Counted from the first letter of the stretch, positions 9,214 through 19,016 are shown. The stretch is 64,000 nt of DNA from Phenylobacterium sp. J367 (GCF_024699985.1 NZ_JAJONA010000001.1:4284501-4348500), one strand, 5' to 3'. The notes: a model not told the origin generated them from the letters alone. Translations and numbers: made by a program.

Positions 9214-11184
9214 TCAGGCGAACTCCACGAGCACCTCGTCGGCCGCGACGCTGTCGCCCGACTTGGCGTTGACGGCCTTCACCGTCCCGTCGTGCTCGGC
9301 GCGGATGATGTTCTGCATCTTCATCGCCTCGAGCACGGCCACCACCTCGCCGGTCTTCACCTCCTGGCCGGCGACCACATCGACGGAGACCACCAGGCCC
9401 GGCATCGGCGAGAGCACCATCTTCGAGGTGTCGGCCGCCTTCTTCGGGGGCAGCTTCTCGTGCAGTTCCGCCGAGCGCTCGGTCAGCACCAGAACCTGAG
9501 CCTGGGCCGCCCTGTGGCGGATGACGAAGCCCTCGGCCGCCGGCTTCACCTGGGCGGTGAAGGGAACGCCGTCCAGGACGCCCCGGAACGTCGGCTTACC
9601 CGGCCGCCAGTCGACATGGGTCAGGCGCAGCGTCCGGTGCTCCTCAGGGAACAGCAGGCCGCCGTCCTCCACCACCTCGACCATGCGCCTCACGCCGTTC
9701 TCGACGACGATCCACTCATTGCGCTGGAGTTCCGGCGCGCTGCGGCTCAGGTAGGTCCGGTGCATGGCGCACGCCACCGCAGCCATCAGATCCCGCTGGA
9801 ACTCCGTGGGCGTCACGCCGTGGAAGCCATCGGGGAACTCGTCCTTGATGTAGTTGGTCGAGATCTTGCCGGACCGGAACCGGGGCTGGTCCATGACAGC
9901 GGCCAGGAACGGCACGTTCTGGCCCAGGCCCTCGATGTGGAAGTCCTCCAGCGCCCGGCCCATGGCGTCGATGGCCTTCTCCCGGGTCTTGGCCCAGGTG
10001 GAGAGCTTGGAGATCATCGGGTCGTAGTACATCGAGATCTCGTCGCCCTCGCGGACGCCGGCGTCGTTGCGAACGATGGCGTCGCCGGCCTCGCCTTCCA
10101 CCGGCGGATCGTACCGCACCAAGCGGCCGATGGACGGCAGGAACCCGCGGTATGGGTCCTCGGCGTAGATCCGGCTCTCCACGGCCCAGCCGTTGATCTT
10201 CAGGTCCCGCTGGCCGAACGCCAGCTTCTCGCCGGCCGCCGAGCGGATCATCTGCTCCACGAGGTCGACGCCGGTGATCATCTCCGTCACCGGGTGCTCC
10301 ACCTGCAGGCGGGTGTTCATCTCGAGGAAGAAGAAGCTGCGATCCTGGCCCGCAACGAACTCGACCGTGCCGGCGCTGTCATAGCCGACCGCCTGGGCCA
10401 GGCGCACCGCCTGCTCGCCCATGGCGTCGCGGGTCTTCTTGTCGAGCAGGGGGCTGGGCGCTTCCTCGATGACCTTCTGGTTGCGCCGCTGGATCGAGCA
10501 TTCGCGCTCGAACAGGTGGACCACGTTGCCGTGCTTGTCGCCCAGCACCTGGATCTCCACGTGCCTGGGGCTCTCGATGAACTTCTCGATGAAGATCCGG
10601 TCGTCGCCGAAGCTGGCCTTGGCCTCGGCGCGCACCGCCGGGAAGCCCTCCTCGACGTCCTTGCGGGTCCAGGCGACGCGGATGCCCTTGCCGCCGCCGC
10701 CGGCCGAAGCCTTGATCATCACCGGATAGCCGATCTGTTCGGCGATCTTGATGGCGTGGGCCGTGTCGTCGATCTCGCCCACGTGGCCGGGGACGGTGGA
10801 GACGCCCGCCTTGGCGGCGAACTTCTTGGATTCGATCTTGTCGCCCATGGCCTCAATGGCCTTGGGGTTGGGGCCGATGAAGACGATGCCCTCCTTGGCC
10901 AGCCGCTTGGCGAAGCCCGCGTTCTCGGAGAGGAAGCCGAAGCCCGGGTGGACGGCCTCCGCCCCGGTCTGCTTGACCGCTTCGACGATCTTGTCGGCCA
11001 CGAGATAGCTCTCGGACGCCGGCGCTGCGCCGATGAACACGGCCTCGTCGGCCATTTCGACCGCCATCGAGTCGGCGTCGGCCTCGGAGTAGACGACCAC
11101 CGTGGCGATCCCCATCCGGCGGCAGGTCTTGATGATGCGGACGGCGATCTCGCCGCGGTTAGCGATCAGGATCTTGGAGAACAT
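9214..11184 (-). CDS. pccA: propionyl-CoA carboxylase, alpha (biotin carboxylase/carrier) subunit
   Basis: 656 aa from ATG at 11184 (MFSKILIANRGEIAVRI). An upstream open frame exists but lacks family sequence. Biotin carboxylase fills about 1-450: ATP-grasp loop SAGGGGKGIRVAW, RLQVEHPVTEMITG, and ERECSIQRRNQKVIEEAPS. A middle BT-type domain follows, and a biotinyl domain closes the protein, with Lys622 in VLEAMKMQN as the biotin site. With PccB it makes methylmalonyl-CoA from propionyl-CoA arising from Val, Ile, Met and odd-chain fat. The pccB gene is 4 kb upstream on the same strand, not adjacent. It is divergent from msrB (57 bp). Confidence 0.93.
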   Translation of the reverse strand: MFSKILIANRGEIAVRIIKTCRRMGIATVVVYSEADADSMAVEMADEAVFIGAAPASESYLVADKIVEAVKQTGAEAVHPGFGFLSENAGFAKRLAKEGIVFIGPNPKAIEAMGDKIESKKFAAKAGVSTVPGHVGEIDDTAHAIKIAEQIGYPVMIKASAGGGGKGIRVAWTRKDVEEGFPAVRAEAKASFGDDRIFIEKFIESPRHVEIQVLGDKHGNVVHLFERECSIQRRNQKVIEEAPSPLLDKKTRDAMGEQAVRLAQAVGYDSAGTVEFVAGQDRSFFFLEMNTRLQVEHPVTEMITGVDLVEQMIRSAAGEKLAFGQRDLKINGWAVESRIYAEDPYRGFLPSIGRLVRYDPPVEGEAGDAIVRNDAGVREGDEISMYYDPMISKLSTWAKTREKAIDAMGRALEDFHIEGLGQNVPFLAAVMDQPRFRSGKISTNYIKDEFPDGFHGVTPTEFQRDLMAAVACAMHRTYLSRSAPELQRNEWIVVENGVRRMVEVVEDGGLLFPEEHRTLRLTHVDWRPGKPTFRGVLDGVPFTAQVKPAAEGFVIRHRAAQAQVLVLTERSAELHEKLPPKKAADTSKMVLSPMPGLVVSVDVVAGQEVKTGEVVAVLEAMKMQNIIRAEHDGTVKAVNAKSGDSVAADEVLVEFA

Positions 11185-11241
11185 TCCGGTCTTCAACACG
11201 GGCCCTTTAAGCGGCGGAGGACGGACCTTAGATTGGCGTCC

Positions 11242-11733
<492 letters not shown>

Positions 11734-11797
11734 CGCGCTGTCGGAGCCTGTTCCGCGCTCCCTGACCCACTCCAGCCTGTGGGCGCTGGCCGCCTGC

Positions 11798-12574
11798 GTG
11801 CTGGGCGTGGCCTGGCTCGCCTATAAGCAGTTCGCCGTCCCCGGCTCTGACGAACTGCCCGTCCGCCATGTGGAGGGCGGCGCTTCGGACGCCGAGCGGG
11901 CGACGGCGCGCGCGCTCCTGGCCGACGCCTACGCCGTGCTTCGCTCGCCGGCCTTCGACCGCAACCTACGCGCCCTCGATCGCCGGTATCCTGAGGTGTA
12001 CGCGAACCGCGACCTCGGCGACGTCCCGCTGTCGCGCGTCGCCGACTGGGTCTCCCGACAGACCTGGGGCGCCCGGTACGCGTCGCTCGGGCTGGAGCTC
12101 GTGGGCAGCGACCACGACGCTGACCCCCGGCGCGAACACGCAAGCGCCGGCGGCTATCTCGGCTCCGGCGTCTATGCCTCCATGACGCTCGGCAGGGCGC
12201 ACCTGACGCAATACCGGTCCATGGACCCCGTAGAGCGTTCGTGCGCCATCAACGTCGCAGCCCACGAGCTGTCGCACACGATCTCCACCACGCCGTTCTT
12301 CTTCACCAACGCCTTCACCGACACCCGCGCGCACGAGCCACGGATCGTGAACCGCGACGCCGGAAGCGTGACGCCCGTCGGCAGCTACCTGATCGGCGCG
12401 GTCGCCCAATGCACATGGCTGGAACAGCAGGGCCGCCTGCGGCGCGGCGAATTCACCGGCTGCCTCCAGGTGTTTGGGACCCGCAGCATGAACTGGGAAC
12501 GCTGCACGGCCTTCGCCGACGGGGCGCCGGTGTTGCTGAAACCCTACCTGCCGTCGGCGTCCTCGCCGCTCTAG
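11798..12574 (+). CDS. putative membrane-anchored HExxH protein, family not recognised
   Basis: 258 aa from a GTG at 11798. The hydrophobic stretch continues upstream of this codon (SLWALAACVLGVAWLAY), so the true start may lie between 11734 and 11798, where I see no ATG, GTG or TTG in frame. Mid-protein VAAHELSHTIS is a HExxH zinc-protease motif, followed by TTPFFFTNAFTDTRAHEPRI. Four Cys after residue 140 could form disulfides. The topology is a single N-terminal anchor with a large, probably periplasmic, domain. I do not recognise the family. It lies just downstream of msrB (64 bp) and is convergent with the kinase gene. Confidence 0.72.
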   Translation: MLGVAWLAYKQFAVPGSDELPVRHVEGGASDAERATARALLADAYAVLRSPAFDRNLRALDRRYPEVYANRDLGDVPLSRVADWVSRQTWGARYASLGLELVGSDHDADPRREHASAGGYLGSGVYASMTLGRAHLTQYRSMDPVERSCAINVAAHELSHTISTTPFFFTNAFTDTRAHEPRIVNRDAGSVTPVGSYLIGAVAQCTWLEQQGRLRRGEFTGCLQVFGTRSMNWERCTAFADGAPVLLKPYLPSASSPL

Positions 12575-12575
12575 C

Positions 12576-13401
12576 CTAGCCGGCGGCGTCGAGGCGCGCG
12601 AAGGCCAGGTGGATGAAGTCGATGGAGCGGTCCGGATAGAGGCCGTCCTCCAGGCACCAAGCGAGGGAAAGCACCGCGTGGGCGCAGACCCACTGCAGCA
12701 TGCGCCGGGGCTCCAGGCCGGCATGGCGGCAGACCAGCTCGATCTGGCGCTCCAGCCGGCCCGGGAGCAGCATCGAGGCCATGTCCGGGTTGCGGAAGAT
12801 ATTGGCGTAGTCGTAGGCCCGCTCGCCAACCACGCCCTTGGGGTCGATGGCCAGCCAGCCGAGGTCGCCGAAGTCGAGGACATTGCCGTGGTGCATGTCG
12901 CCATGCAGCACGCGGACATCCTCCGGGGCCGCGAGCAGGTCCTGGGCCAGGAGGTGGGCGCGGACGAACACCTCGCCCTGGCCTGTCTGGCGCTCCACGG
13001 ACCGGAACCAGTCCTCCAGGCGGATGAGAGCCTCCGGCGGGGGCGTCGCGCGGGGCCGGTGCAGGCGCTTCAGGGCGTCGCAGAGCACGAGCGTGGCGGC
13101 GTCGTCACGGCCGTCGGCGACCCAGGCCTTGAGGTCCTCCCGCCCCTCGGCGCGGACCATCAGCAGGGCGTGGGCCTCGTGCGCCAGCACCGGAGCGGCC
13201 CCCCTCCCCCGCCCACCAGGTCATCACGTCCGCCCCCTTCACCTCCTCGTGGTAGAGGGCGAGCTTCAGCATGGCGGCCTGCCCATCCTGGCGGACAGGC
13301 TGCAGCACGCTGCGGGTCCAGAGGGTCTGGAAGGGCCAGCCGTCGGGGATGAGCCGCCAGCGGTCGAGCCAGGGCGTGGTGTCGATCGACGGCTCGGACA
13401 T
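12576..13401 (-). CDS. APH(6)/streptomycin 6-kinase-like phosphotransferase (frameshifted)
   Basis: ATG at 13401 gives EPSIDTTPWLDRWRLIPDGW, then VKGADVMTWWAGEG. Removing one base from the C6 run at 13199-13204 joins this to APVLAHEAHALLMVRAEG and gives 274 aa. The C-terminal half has the kinase catalytic loop VLHGDMHHGNVLDFGDLGWL and the IDPKGVVGERAYDYANIF block, which is the APH(6)/StrB family signature. Members phosphorylate streptomycin or hydroxyurea, but chromosomal ones of unknown substrate are common. There is no mobile-element context, so this looks like a resident gene. Resistance should not be assumed. Confidence 0.82.
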
Positions 13402-13410
13402 GGGAAACCG

Positions 13411-13818
13411 CTAGAGCGACTGATCGTCGATCTGGGTGAGCGCCCAGCAGCCGCGCCGCTCGAAGGTGAAGCTCATCGAATGGGCGTCGCTGTCGGGCCT
13501 GGCGAACCGGAATGTGGCCCGGGGCCCATTGTGCTCGGCCTTCTCGACCAGGCCCAGGCGGCGCCGTTCGGCGGCGGGCGGCATCAGAGGAAATGTCAGG
13601 TCCGATTTCGCCCGGCGGGTGATCACCTGCTCGGCGATCCCGCCGGGCTCGGAGGCGGTGACCACCACCGTCGGCGAGGTGAACTCACGCTGGAAAGCCA
13701 CGTCCTCCCCGAAGCGGGCGAGGAAGGCGTCGAAGTCCCCCGAGCAGGCCGGCGAGATGCTCGCACAACCCGAGAGCAGCAGTCCGGCGGCCATTATCGG
13801 AAACGCGTCTCGGATCAT
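13411..13818 (-). CDS. small lipoprotein of unknown function
   Basis: 135 aa. Leader MIRDAFPIMAAGLLLSGC ends in a lipobox with Cys18. The mature part (CSGDFDAFLARFGEDVAFQR, then TFPLMPPAAERRRLGL, FERRGCWALTQIDDQSL) resembles small DUF-type secreted proteins of Caulobacterales, but I cannot name the family. It lies 9 bp upstream of the APH-like gene and may share its transcript. Confidence 0.7.
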   Translation of the reverse strand: MIRDAFPIMAAGLLLSGCASISPACSGDFDAFLARFGEDVAFQREFTSPTVVVTASEPGGIAEQVITRRAKSDLTFPLMPPAAERRRLGLVEKAEHNGPRATFRFARPDSDAHSMSFTFERRGCWALTQIDDQSL

Positions 13819-13867
13819 GGCCGGAAGGATGGGCCCTCCCCGCCCGCGCGGGAAGGGCCCAGATCAC

Positions 13868-15004
13868 TCAGCTGGTCTTGCGGCCCGTCGAGCTCTCGGT
13901 CGAGGTCGAAGTCGGCGTTTCGCGGCGCTGCGCAGCCTCGGTCGCGCTGTCGCCGAACCCAGTGCCGGAGCCGGTCAGCGGGTTCGACCCGACGCGCAGG
14001 TTGTTCTGCACGTGGTGCACGCCCGATACGCCCTCCACGAGGCGTTCGGCCCGGTGCTTGGCTTCCCGGTTCTCGACGCTGCCGGAGAGCGTGACCTCGC
14101 CGGCGGACACCTTCACGTCGATGTCGGACGCGTCGAGCCAGTGATCATCGGCCAGGCGCTCGCAGACATCGTCGTTGATCCGGTCGTCGGAGCGCTTGTA
14201 GCCCTTGGGCCCGAGGCCGCGGTGGCCGCGTTCGTAGCCCCGCCAGTCGTCGTGGGCGCTCTCGTAGTAGCGATCGCGGTCGCGCCCTTCCGAGCCGTCC
14301 AGCAGGTCATTGCCGCGGAACCAGTTGGAGATCTTCTGGCCCGCCCGGTTCAGGAACTCGCCCGCCCGGTACATGGGATCGCTGTCGTCCGCCTCGCGCC
14401 GGCCGCCGTCGCCGTAGCCACGCTCGTAGTCGTAGCCGCCGGTGCCGCCGGCCGCCGTGCCGCCGTAGGCCGGGCGCACGGAGCCCTGGCGGTAGTCGCG
14501 GCGCGCGTCGTAGCCGCGCGGGACGGCGCCATACTCACGGCCGCCCTGGCCGTACTCCTCGCGGAAGATCCCGCGCCGGCTGTCGTCGCCGTAGTAGCGG
14601 CCGCCGCCCGAATAGTCGCCGCTGCCACGGGTGTAGTCCTGGGAGCGGAAGGCGGGGCTGGTCCCCTCGTGGTCGCGGCCCTGCCACTGGCGGCCGTGCA
14701 CGGGACCCTGGTCCTGGTGGCGGAAGGCGGGGCTCGTTCCGCCGAAGTCGCGATCCTGCCAGTCGCGCCGGTCGCCGCCGGTCCGGCCCTGACCGCCGTA
14801 GCTCGCGCCCGTCTCGCGCTCGCCGAACACCCGGTCGCGCCGGGCGTAGCGGGTGCGGTCCTCGTCGAAGCTTCGGTCCTCGTTGAGCCGGGGCTCGTAG
14901 CCGCCGGCGGCATCGTAGTCGCTGCCCCGTCCATAAGGCTCGGACCGTCGCCAGTCGCGCTCGCGCATTTGCCGCTCGCGTTCGTCCATCCACTTATCGG
15001 CCAT
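13868..15004 (-). CDS. BON-domain protein with long Arg/Asp/Gly/Tyr-rich N-terminus
   Basis: 378 aa from ATG at 15004 (MADKWMDERERQMRERDWRR). An upstream in-frame start would add 19 residues without family sequence. Residues 1-270 are low complexity, rich in R, D, G, Y and S, with a near-repeat (GGTSPAFRHQDQ, EGTSPAFRSQDY). A BON domain occupies about 275-340 (VCERLADDHWLDASDIDVKV, SGSVENREAKHRAERLVEGV); this fold is often found in periplasmic or stress-induced proteins and may bind lipid. No signal peptide is visible. The disordered arm suggests condensate or nucleic-acid contacts, which is speculation. Confidence 0.82.
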   Translation of the reverse strand: MADKWMDERERQMRERDWRRSEPYGRGSDYDAAGGYEPRLNEDRSFDEDRTRYARRDRVFGERETGASYGGQGRTGGDRRDWQDRDFGGTSPAFRHQDQGPVHGRQWQGRDHEGTSPAFRSQDYTRGSGDYSGGGRYYGDDSRRGIFREEYGQGGREYGAVPRGYDARRDYRQGSVRPAYGGTAAGGTGGYDYERGYGDGGRREADDSDPMYRAGEFLNRAGQKISNWFRGNDLLDGSEGRDRDRYYESAHDDWRGYERGHRGLGPKGYKRSDDRINDDVCERLADDHWLDASDIDVKVSAGEVTLSGSVENREAKHRAERLVEGVSGVHHVQNNLRVGSNPLTGSGTGFGDSATEAAQRRETPTSTSTESSTGRKTS

Positions 15005-15122
15005 GGGGGCAGTCCTCCGTGTTTCAGGCTTTCGCGCACAGGGCGCGTCACGTCTGAACACGGGGGGGACCGGGCGGTGTTCCGAACGATCTCTGCGATC
15101 CCGCCTTCGTGAAAGCTGGGCC

Positions 15123-16649
15123 TCAGAGCGGGATGTTGTCGTGCTTCTTCCAGGGGTTGGAGAGCGATTTGCCCTTGAGGTTCTTCAGCGCGTTGACGAT
15201 CCGGCGCCGCGTGCCGTGGGGCATGATCACGTCGTCGATGTAGCCGCGCGAGGCCGCCACGAAGGGGTTGGCGAACCGGGCCTTGTACTCGGCCTCGCGC
15301 TCCACGAGCTGCTCCGGCGTCTGGTTGCGGAAGATGATCTCCACCGCGCCCTTGGAGCCCATGACCGCGATCTCGGCGGTCGGCCAGGCGTAATTCACGT
15401 CGCCGCGGATGTGCTTGGAGCTCATCACGTCATAGGCGCCGCCGTAGGCCTTGCGGGTGATGAGCGTGATCTTCGGCACCGTGGCCTCGGCATAGGCGAA
15501 CAGCAGCTTCGCCCCGTGGCGGATCAGGCCGCCCTGCTCCTGGCGGGTGCCGGGCATGAAGCCCGGGACGTCCACGAAGGTGACGATGGGGATCTCGAAG
15601 GCGTCGCAGAAGCGCACGAAGCGCGCGGCCTTGCGGCTGGCGTCGATGTCCAGCACGCCGGCCAGCACCTGCGGCTGGTTGGCGACGATGCCGACCGGCT
15701 GGCCGTCCATCCGGGCGAAGCCGCAGATGATGTTCTTGGCGTAGTCGGGCGACACCTCGAAGAAGTCGGCCTCGTCCACGACCTTCCAGATCAGCTCCTT
15801 CATGTCGTAGGGCTTGTTCGGATTGGCCGGGACGAGCGTGTCGAGGCTCATCTCGTCGCGATAGGGCTCGTCGAAGCTCTCGCGGACCGGCGGCTTCTCG
15901 CGGTTGGAGGACGGCAGGAAGTCGACCAGCCGGCGGACCTGGGTGAGCGCCTCCAGATCGTTGTCGAACGCGCCGTCGACCACGCCGGACTTCATGGCGT
16001 GGATGCGGTAGCCGCCGAGGTCCTCGTGGGTCACGTCCTCGTGCGTGACGGTCTTCACCACGTCCGGGCCCGTCACGTACATGTAGCTCGTGTCCTTCAC
16101 CATGAAGATGAAGTCGGTGATCGCCGGCGAATAGACGTCGCCGCCGGCGCACGGGCCCATGATGACGCTGATCTGCGGGATGACGCCCGAGGCCAGCGTG
16201 TTCTCGAGGAAGATGTCGGCGTAGCCGGCGAGGCTCTCGACGCCCTCCTGGATGCGGGCGCCGCCGGCGTCGAACAGGCCGATGATCGGCGCGCCCATCT
16301 TCAGCGCCTGACGCTGGACCTTGAGGATCTTGGACGCGTGCGCGCCCGAAAGAGATCCGCCGAAGACCGTGAAATCCTTGGAGAAGACGAAGACTGTCCG
16401 GCCGTTGATGCGGCCCCAGCCGGTGACCACCCCGTCGCCGGGGATCTTCTGCTCGGCCATGCCGAAGTCGACGGCGCGGTGCTCGACGAACATGTCGAAC
16501 TCCTCGAACGAGCCTTCGTCGAGCAGGAGGTCGATGCGTTCGCGGGCGGTGAGCTTGCCCTTGGCGTGCTGGCTCGCGATGCGCCGTTCGCCGCCGCCCA
16601 TGCGGGCGTTCTCGCGCTTGCGCTCGAGCTCTTCCAGGATGTCCTTCAA
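15123..16649 (-). CDS. pccB: propionyl-CoA carboxylase, beta (carboxyltransferase) subunit
   Basis: 508 aa, standard length. Both halves of the carboxyltransferase fold are present. The N half has ERIDLLLDEGSFEEFD, FGGSLSGAHASKI, GGARIQEGVESLAGYA and MGPCAGGDVYSPA; the C half has VDVPGFMPGTRQEQGG, ITRKAYGGAYDVMSSKHI and WPTAEIAVMGSKGAVEII. These fit acyl-CoA carboxylases acting on propionyl-CoA. It transfers CO2 from carboxybiotin on PccA. The gene is intact, separated from BON by 118 bp and from the ATP12 gene by 96 bp. Methylcrotonyl- or acetyl-CoA specificity is less likely but not excluded by sequence alone. Confidence 0.92.
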   Translation of the reverse strand: MKDILEELERKRENARMGGGERRIASQHAKGKLTARERIDLLLDEGSFEEFDMFVEHRAVDFGMAEQKIPGDGVVTGWGRINGRTVFVFSKDFTVFGGSLSGAHASKILKVQRQALKMGAPIIGLFDAGGARIQEGVESLAGYADIFLENTLASGVIPQISVIMGPCAGGDVYSPAITDFIFMVKDTSYMYVTGPDVVKTVTHEDVTHEDLGGYRIHAMKSGVVDGAFDNDLEALTQVRRLVDFLPSSNREKPPVRESFDEPYRDEMSLDTLVPANPNKPYDMKELIWKVVDEADFFEVSPDYAKNIICGFARMDGQPVGIVANQPQVLAGVLDIDASRKAARFVRFCDAFEIPIVTFVDVPGFMPGTRQEQGGLIRHGAKLLFAYAEATVPKITLITRKAYGGAYDVMSSKHIRGDVNYAWPTAEIAVMGSKGAVEIIFRNQTPEQLVEREAEYKARFANPFVAASRGYIDDVIMPHGTRRRIVNALKNLKGKSLSNPWKKHDNIPL

Positions 16650-16745
16650 GTGGGTTCTCTCCCTACGCCAGCGAAGGCGTAGAGAGGTCCGTTCGTGAGG
16701 GCAAGCTCACGCCGCGTCAGATGGCTCGGGCCGCCACGGCGCAGC

Positions 16746-17477
16746 TCAGGCGGCCTCCAGCGCCCGGAACCAGCGTTCCAGCACGGCCGCCTCGCCCCTG
16801 AGCCGGGCGGTCCGTTCGGCGGCCTCCTCGTCGACGCCCCACTTCTCCTCCTGGAAGGCCTCGTCGAGGCGGGACAGCTCGTAGGCGTCCGGGCCGGTGA
16901 TCCAGCCCCTCTGAACGGCGACCGAAAGGATGGCCGAGCCGAACAGCGCCGTGCCAAAGGCCAGGCCCGCCAGGGCGAAGTCGTCGAGCTCGAGCGCCGC
17001 GGCCTTCACCTGGGCGAGCGTCGCCTCCGGCTGGGCCTGGTGGACAATGCCGCTGGCGCGGACGAAGGCCAGGCCCAGCTCGCGCTCGACCCGCTGGAGC
17101 ACCGGCTCCCACTGCTCGCCCTGGCGCTGGACGAGGGCCGCCGGCTGGTCGGCGGAGTAGCAGAGCAGGTCCGAGCCGGCGAACTCCGCCACCTGGGCGG
17201 CCGTCGCCTCACGGGCCGCAGGGATGGATTCGAGCGCGGTGTTGGCGAGCCGGTTCGCGTGCATGTCAGCCAGCTCGATGTGCTCGCCCTGCGCGGCCCA
17301 CTCCGCGGCCACGAGCTCGGCCAGCGCCCGGGTCGGGAGGACGAGCGGGCGTCCCTTCGGCGTGCGAACGTTGCGACCATCGAGCTTCACGGCGAAGCCG
17401 CCGTCGGCCTCCGCCACCTCGACCGACTTGTAGAACCGCTGGGGCTTCTCGCCCGGCTCCACGAAACCCTTCTGCAT
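16746..17477 (-). CDS. ATP12-family F1-ATPase assembly chaperone
   Basis: 243 aa. RFYKSVEVAEADGGFAVKLD and GRNVRTPKGRPLVLPTRALA are the N-terminal signature of ATP12; DMHANRLANTALE and SDLLCYSADQPAALV follow, then the helical C-terminal part with GLAFGTALFGSAILSVAV. ATP12 binds the F1 alpha subunit during ATP synthase assembly in mitochondria and alphaproteobacteria. It is downstream of rluC and crcB, a neighbourhood seen in other alphaproteobacteria, here with a TPR-oxygenase gene inserted. Confidence 0.92.
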   Translation of the reverse strand: MQKGFVEPGEKPQRFYKSVEVAEADGGFAVKLDGRNVRTPKGRPLVLPTRALAELVAAEWAAQGEHIELADMHANRLANTALESIPAAREATAAQVAEFAGSDLLCYSADQPAALVQRQGEQWEPVLQRVERELGLAFVRASGIVHQAQPEATLAQVKAAALELDDFALAGLAFGTALFGSAILSVAVQRGWITGPDAYELSRLDEAFQEEKWGVDEEAAERTARLRGEAAVLERWFRALEAA

Positions 17478-17516
17478 GCGGTCTCAATGGGCGCCTCGGC
17501 CGGCCGGCGCAAGGCC

Positions 17517-19016
17517 TCAGGCGGGAACGACGTCGAAGGCGATGGTCATCCGGTGCTCGTCGGTCGTGAAGGGTTCGGTGCCGTGCCACATGTAGGAGGG
17601 GAAGAGCACCAGGCGGCCGGGCTCCGGCCGGATCCAGCGCTCGGGCGACAGGGGCGGGTCGGTCCGGAACGGCGGCTGGCCAAGGCGCAGCCAGCCCTCC
17701 TTGCCGCCTCGGCCCAGGGCTTCGGCGGGCGTCTCCACGTAGAAGGCCGAGGAGAGCCACCCTTCCGGATGGAAATGATCCTTGTGGAAGCCCCCTGAAC
17801 GCAGCCGCACCGACCACGCGCCCTGGATGCGGTAGTCGCCGGTGTGGCGCCGGCGGAGAGGGTCGGTCCCCTGCCCCAGCTTCGCCATGTGCGCGCGGAT
17901 CGGAACCTCCAGCGCCTGGAAGAAGGCGCGGATCGCCGGATCGTCCGAACCGGTGAGCAGATGCATGGTCTGGCTGCCGTGGCGCAGCGACTGGTTGGTC
18001 GGATGCTCGGCGTACTGGTGCAGACCCTCCAGGGACGTGGCGAGGTCGGCCAGGAACGCCTCGCGCGACGCCCAGCCATCGGGGGCGTCGATCTCATAGG
18101 TCCCGACCATGGCGTCGTAGTCGTAGAGCTCGGCGTGGAGCGGGTCGCCCACGGCCCGGGCCGCCGTCGCCGCCCAGCCCCAGAGCGACTGGTTCTCCGG
18201 TTGGATCGAAAGGCCGTGCCTGACGCGGGCGAGCGCCACGTCCGGCCTGCCGAGCGCCAGGTAGACGATGGCCATCTGGTTCATCACGCCGGGATTGTTC
18301 GGCTGGGCCGTGTCGGCGGCCAGCACCAGCCGTTCGGCTTCCGCCAGCCGGCCGGCCTCGAGGACCGCCTGGCAGGCGGCGAGCAGGATCTGATGATCGT
18401 GAGCCAGGCGCTCGGCGGCCCGCGAGAGGAGATCGGCGGCCTGGTCGTTGCGGCCGGCGGCGTCCAGCAGCTTGGCCTTGGCGAGCACCAGGGGGGCTGG
18501 GTTTCCACCGCCGTGGAACGCCCGGTCGAGGACGGCCATCGCCGCGTCCATGTCGCCATGGCGCATCCAGAGGATGTTGGCGAACTCGGCGGCGGTCGCC
18601 TCATTGCCGGGCGCGCGGCGCAGCGCCTCGCGATAGGCCGCCTCCGCCGCGTCGAGCTCTCCCGTCGCGAGCCGGGCCCGGGCCATGACGCCCCAGGTGA
18701 GCGGACTGTCGATGCCGAGCGCGAAGGCCTTCTCCACGGCCGCCGCCGACTCCCGCCCCCGCCCCAGATCGCCGAGCGTGGCGCCCAGGTTGTGCCAAGC
18801 GACGCCGCTGGTGGGGAACCGCTCGACAGCCTTGCGATCGTACACCAGGGCGTCCTCGCGCCGCTTCAAACCCTTCAGGATGGTGGCATGAAGGGCCAGC
18901 GCCCGGTGCTCGGGCTCTGCGGCCTGCGCCAGGGGCGCTGTCAGCGCATAGGCCTCGTCGAGCCGACCGGTATCGATCAGCGCCCTCGCCCGCTCCAGAA
19001 CCGGATTGCCCGCCAA
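17517..19016 (-). CDS. TPR-repeat protein with C-terminal 2OG-Fe(II) oxygenase domain
   Basis: 499 aa. Residues 1-280 are tetratricopeptide-type helices (GVAWHNLGATLGDLGRGRES, GELDAAEAAYREALRRAPGN, MNQMAIVYLALGRPDVALAR). The C-terminal 200 residues form a putative 2OG-Fe(II) oxygenase. SGGFHKDHFHPEGWLSSAFY supplies candidate iron ligands, with a later His in YMWHGTEPFTTDEH and an Arg in HRMTIAFDV suited to 2-oxoglutarate. The order fits TPR-anchored hydroxylases acting on proteins. The substrate is unknown. It lies between rluC and ATP12 on the same strand (39 bp from ATP12). Confidence 0.85.
   Translation of the reverse strand: MAGNPVLERARALIDTGRLDEAYALTAPLAQAAEPEHRALALHATILKGLKRREDALVYDRKAVERFPTSGVAWHNLGATLGDLGRGRESAAAVEKAFALGIDSPLTWGVMARARLATGELDAAEAAYREALRRAPGNEATAAEFANILWMRHGDMDAAMAVLDRAFHGGGNPAPLVLAKAKLLDAAGRNDQAADLLSRAAERLAHDHQILLAACQAVLEAGRLAEAERLVLAADTAQPNNPGVMNQMAIVYLALGRPDVALARVRHGLSIQPENQSLWGWAATAARAVGDPLHAELYDYDAMVGTYEIDAPDGWASREAFLADLATSLEGLHQYAEHPTNQSLRHGSQTMHLLTGSDDPAIRAFFQALEVPIRAHMAKLGQGTDPLRRRHTGDYRIQGAWSVRLRSGGFHKDHFHPEGWLSSAFYVETPAEALGRGGKEGWLRLGQPPFRTDPPLSPERWIRPEPGRLVLFPSYMWHGTEPFTTDEHRMTIAFDVVPA

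Noticed and set aside
9292..11241. Long plus-strand open frame of about 650 residues leading into msrB
   Set aside because: It is antisense to pccA, has shadow-like composition and no family sequence; only the part from 11242 is MsrB.
12576..13401. APH(6)-like gene as acquired streptomycin resistance
   Set aside because: No IS, integron or composition change around it; chromosomal members of unknown substrate are common.
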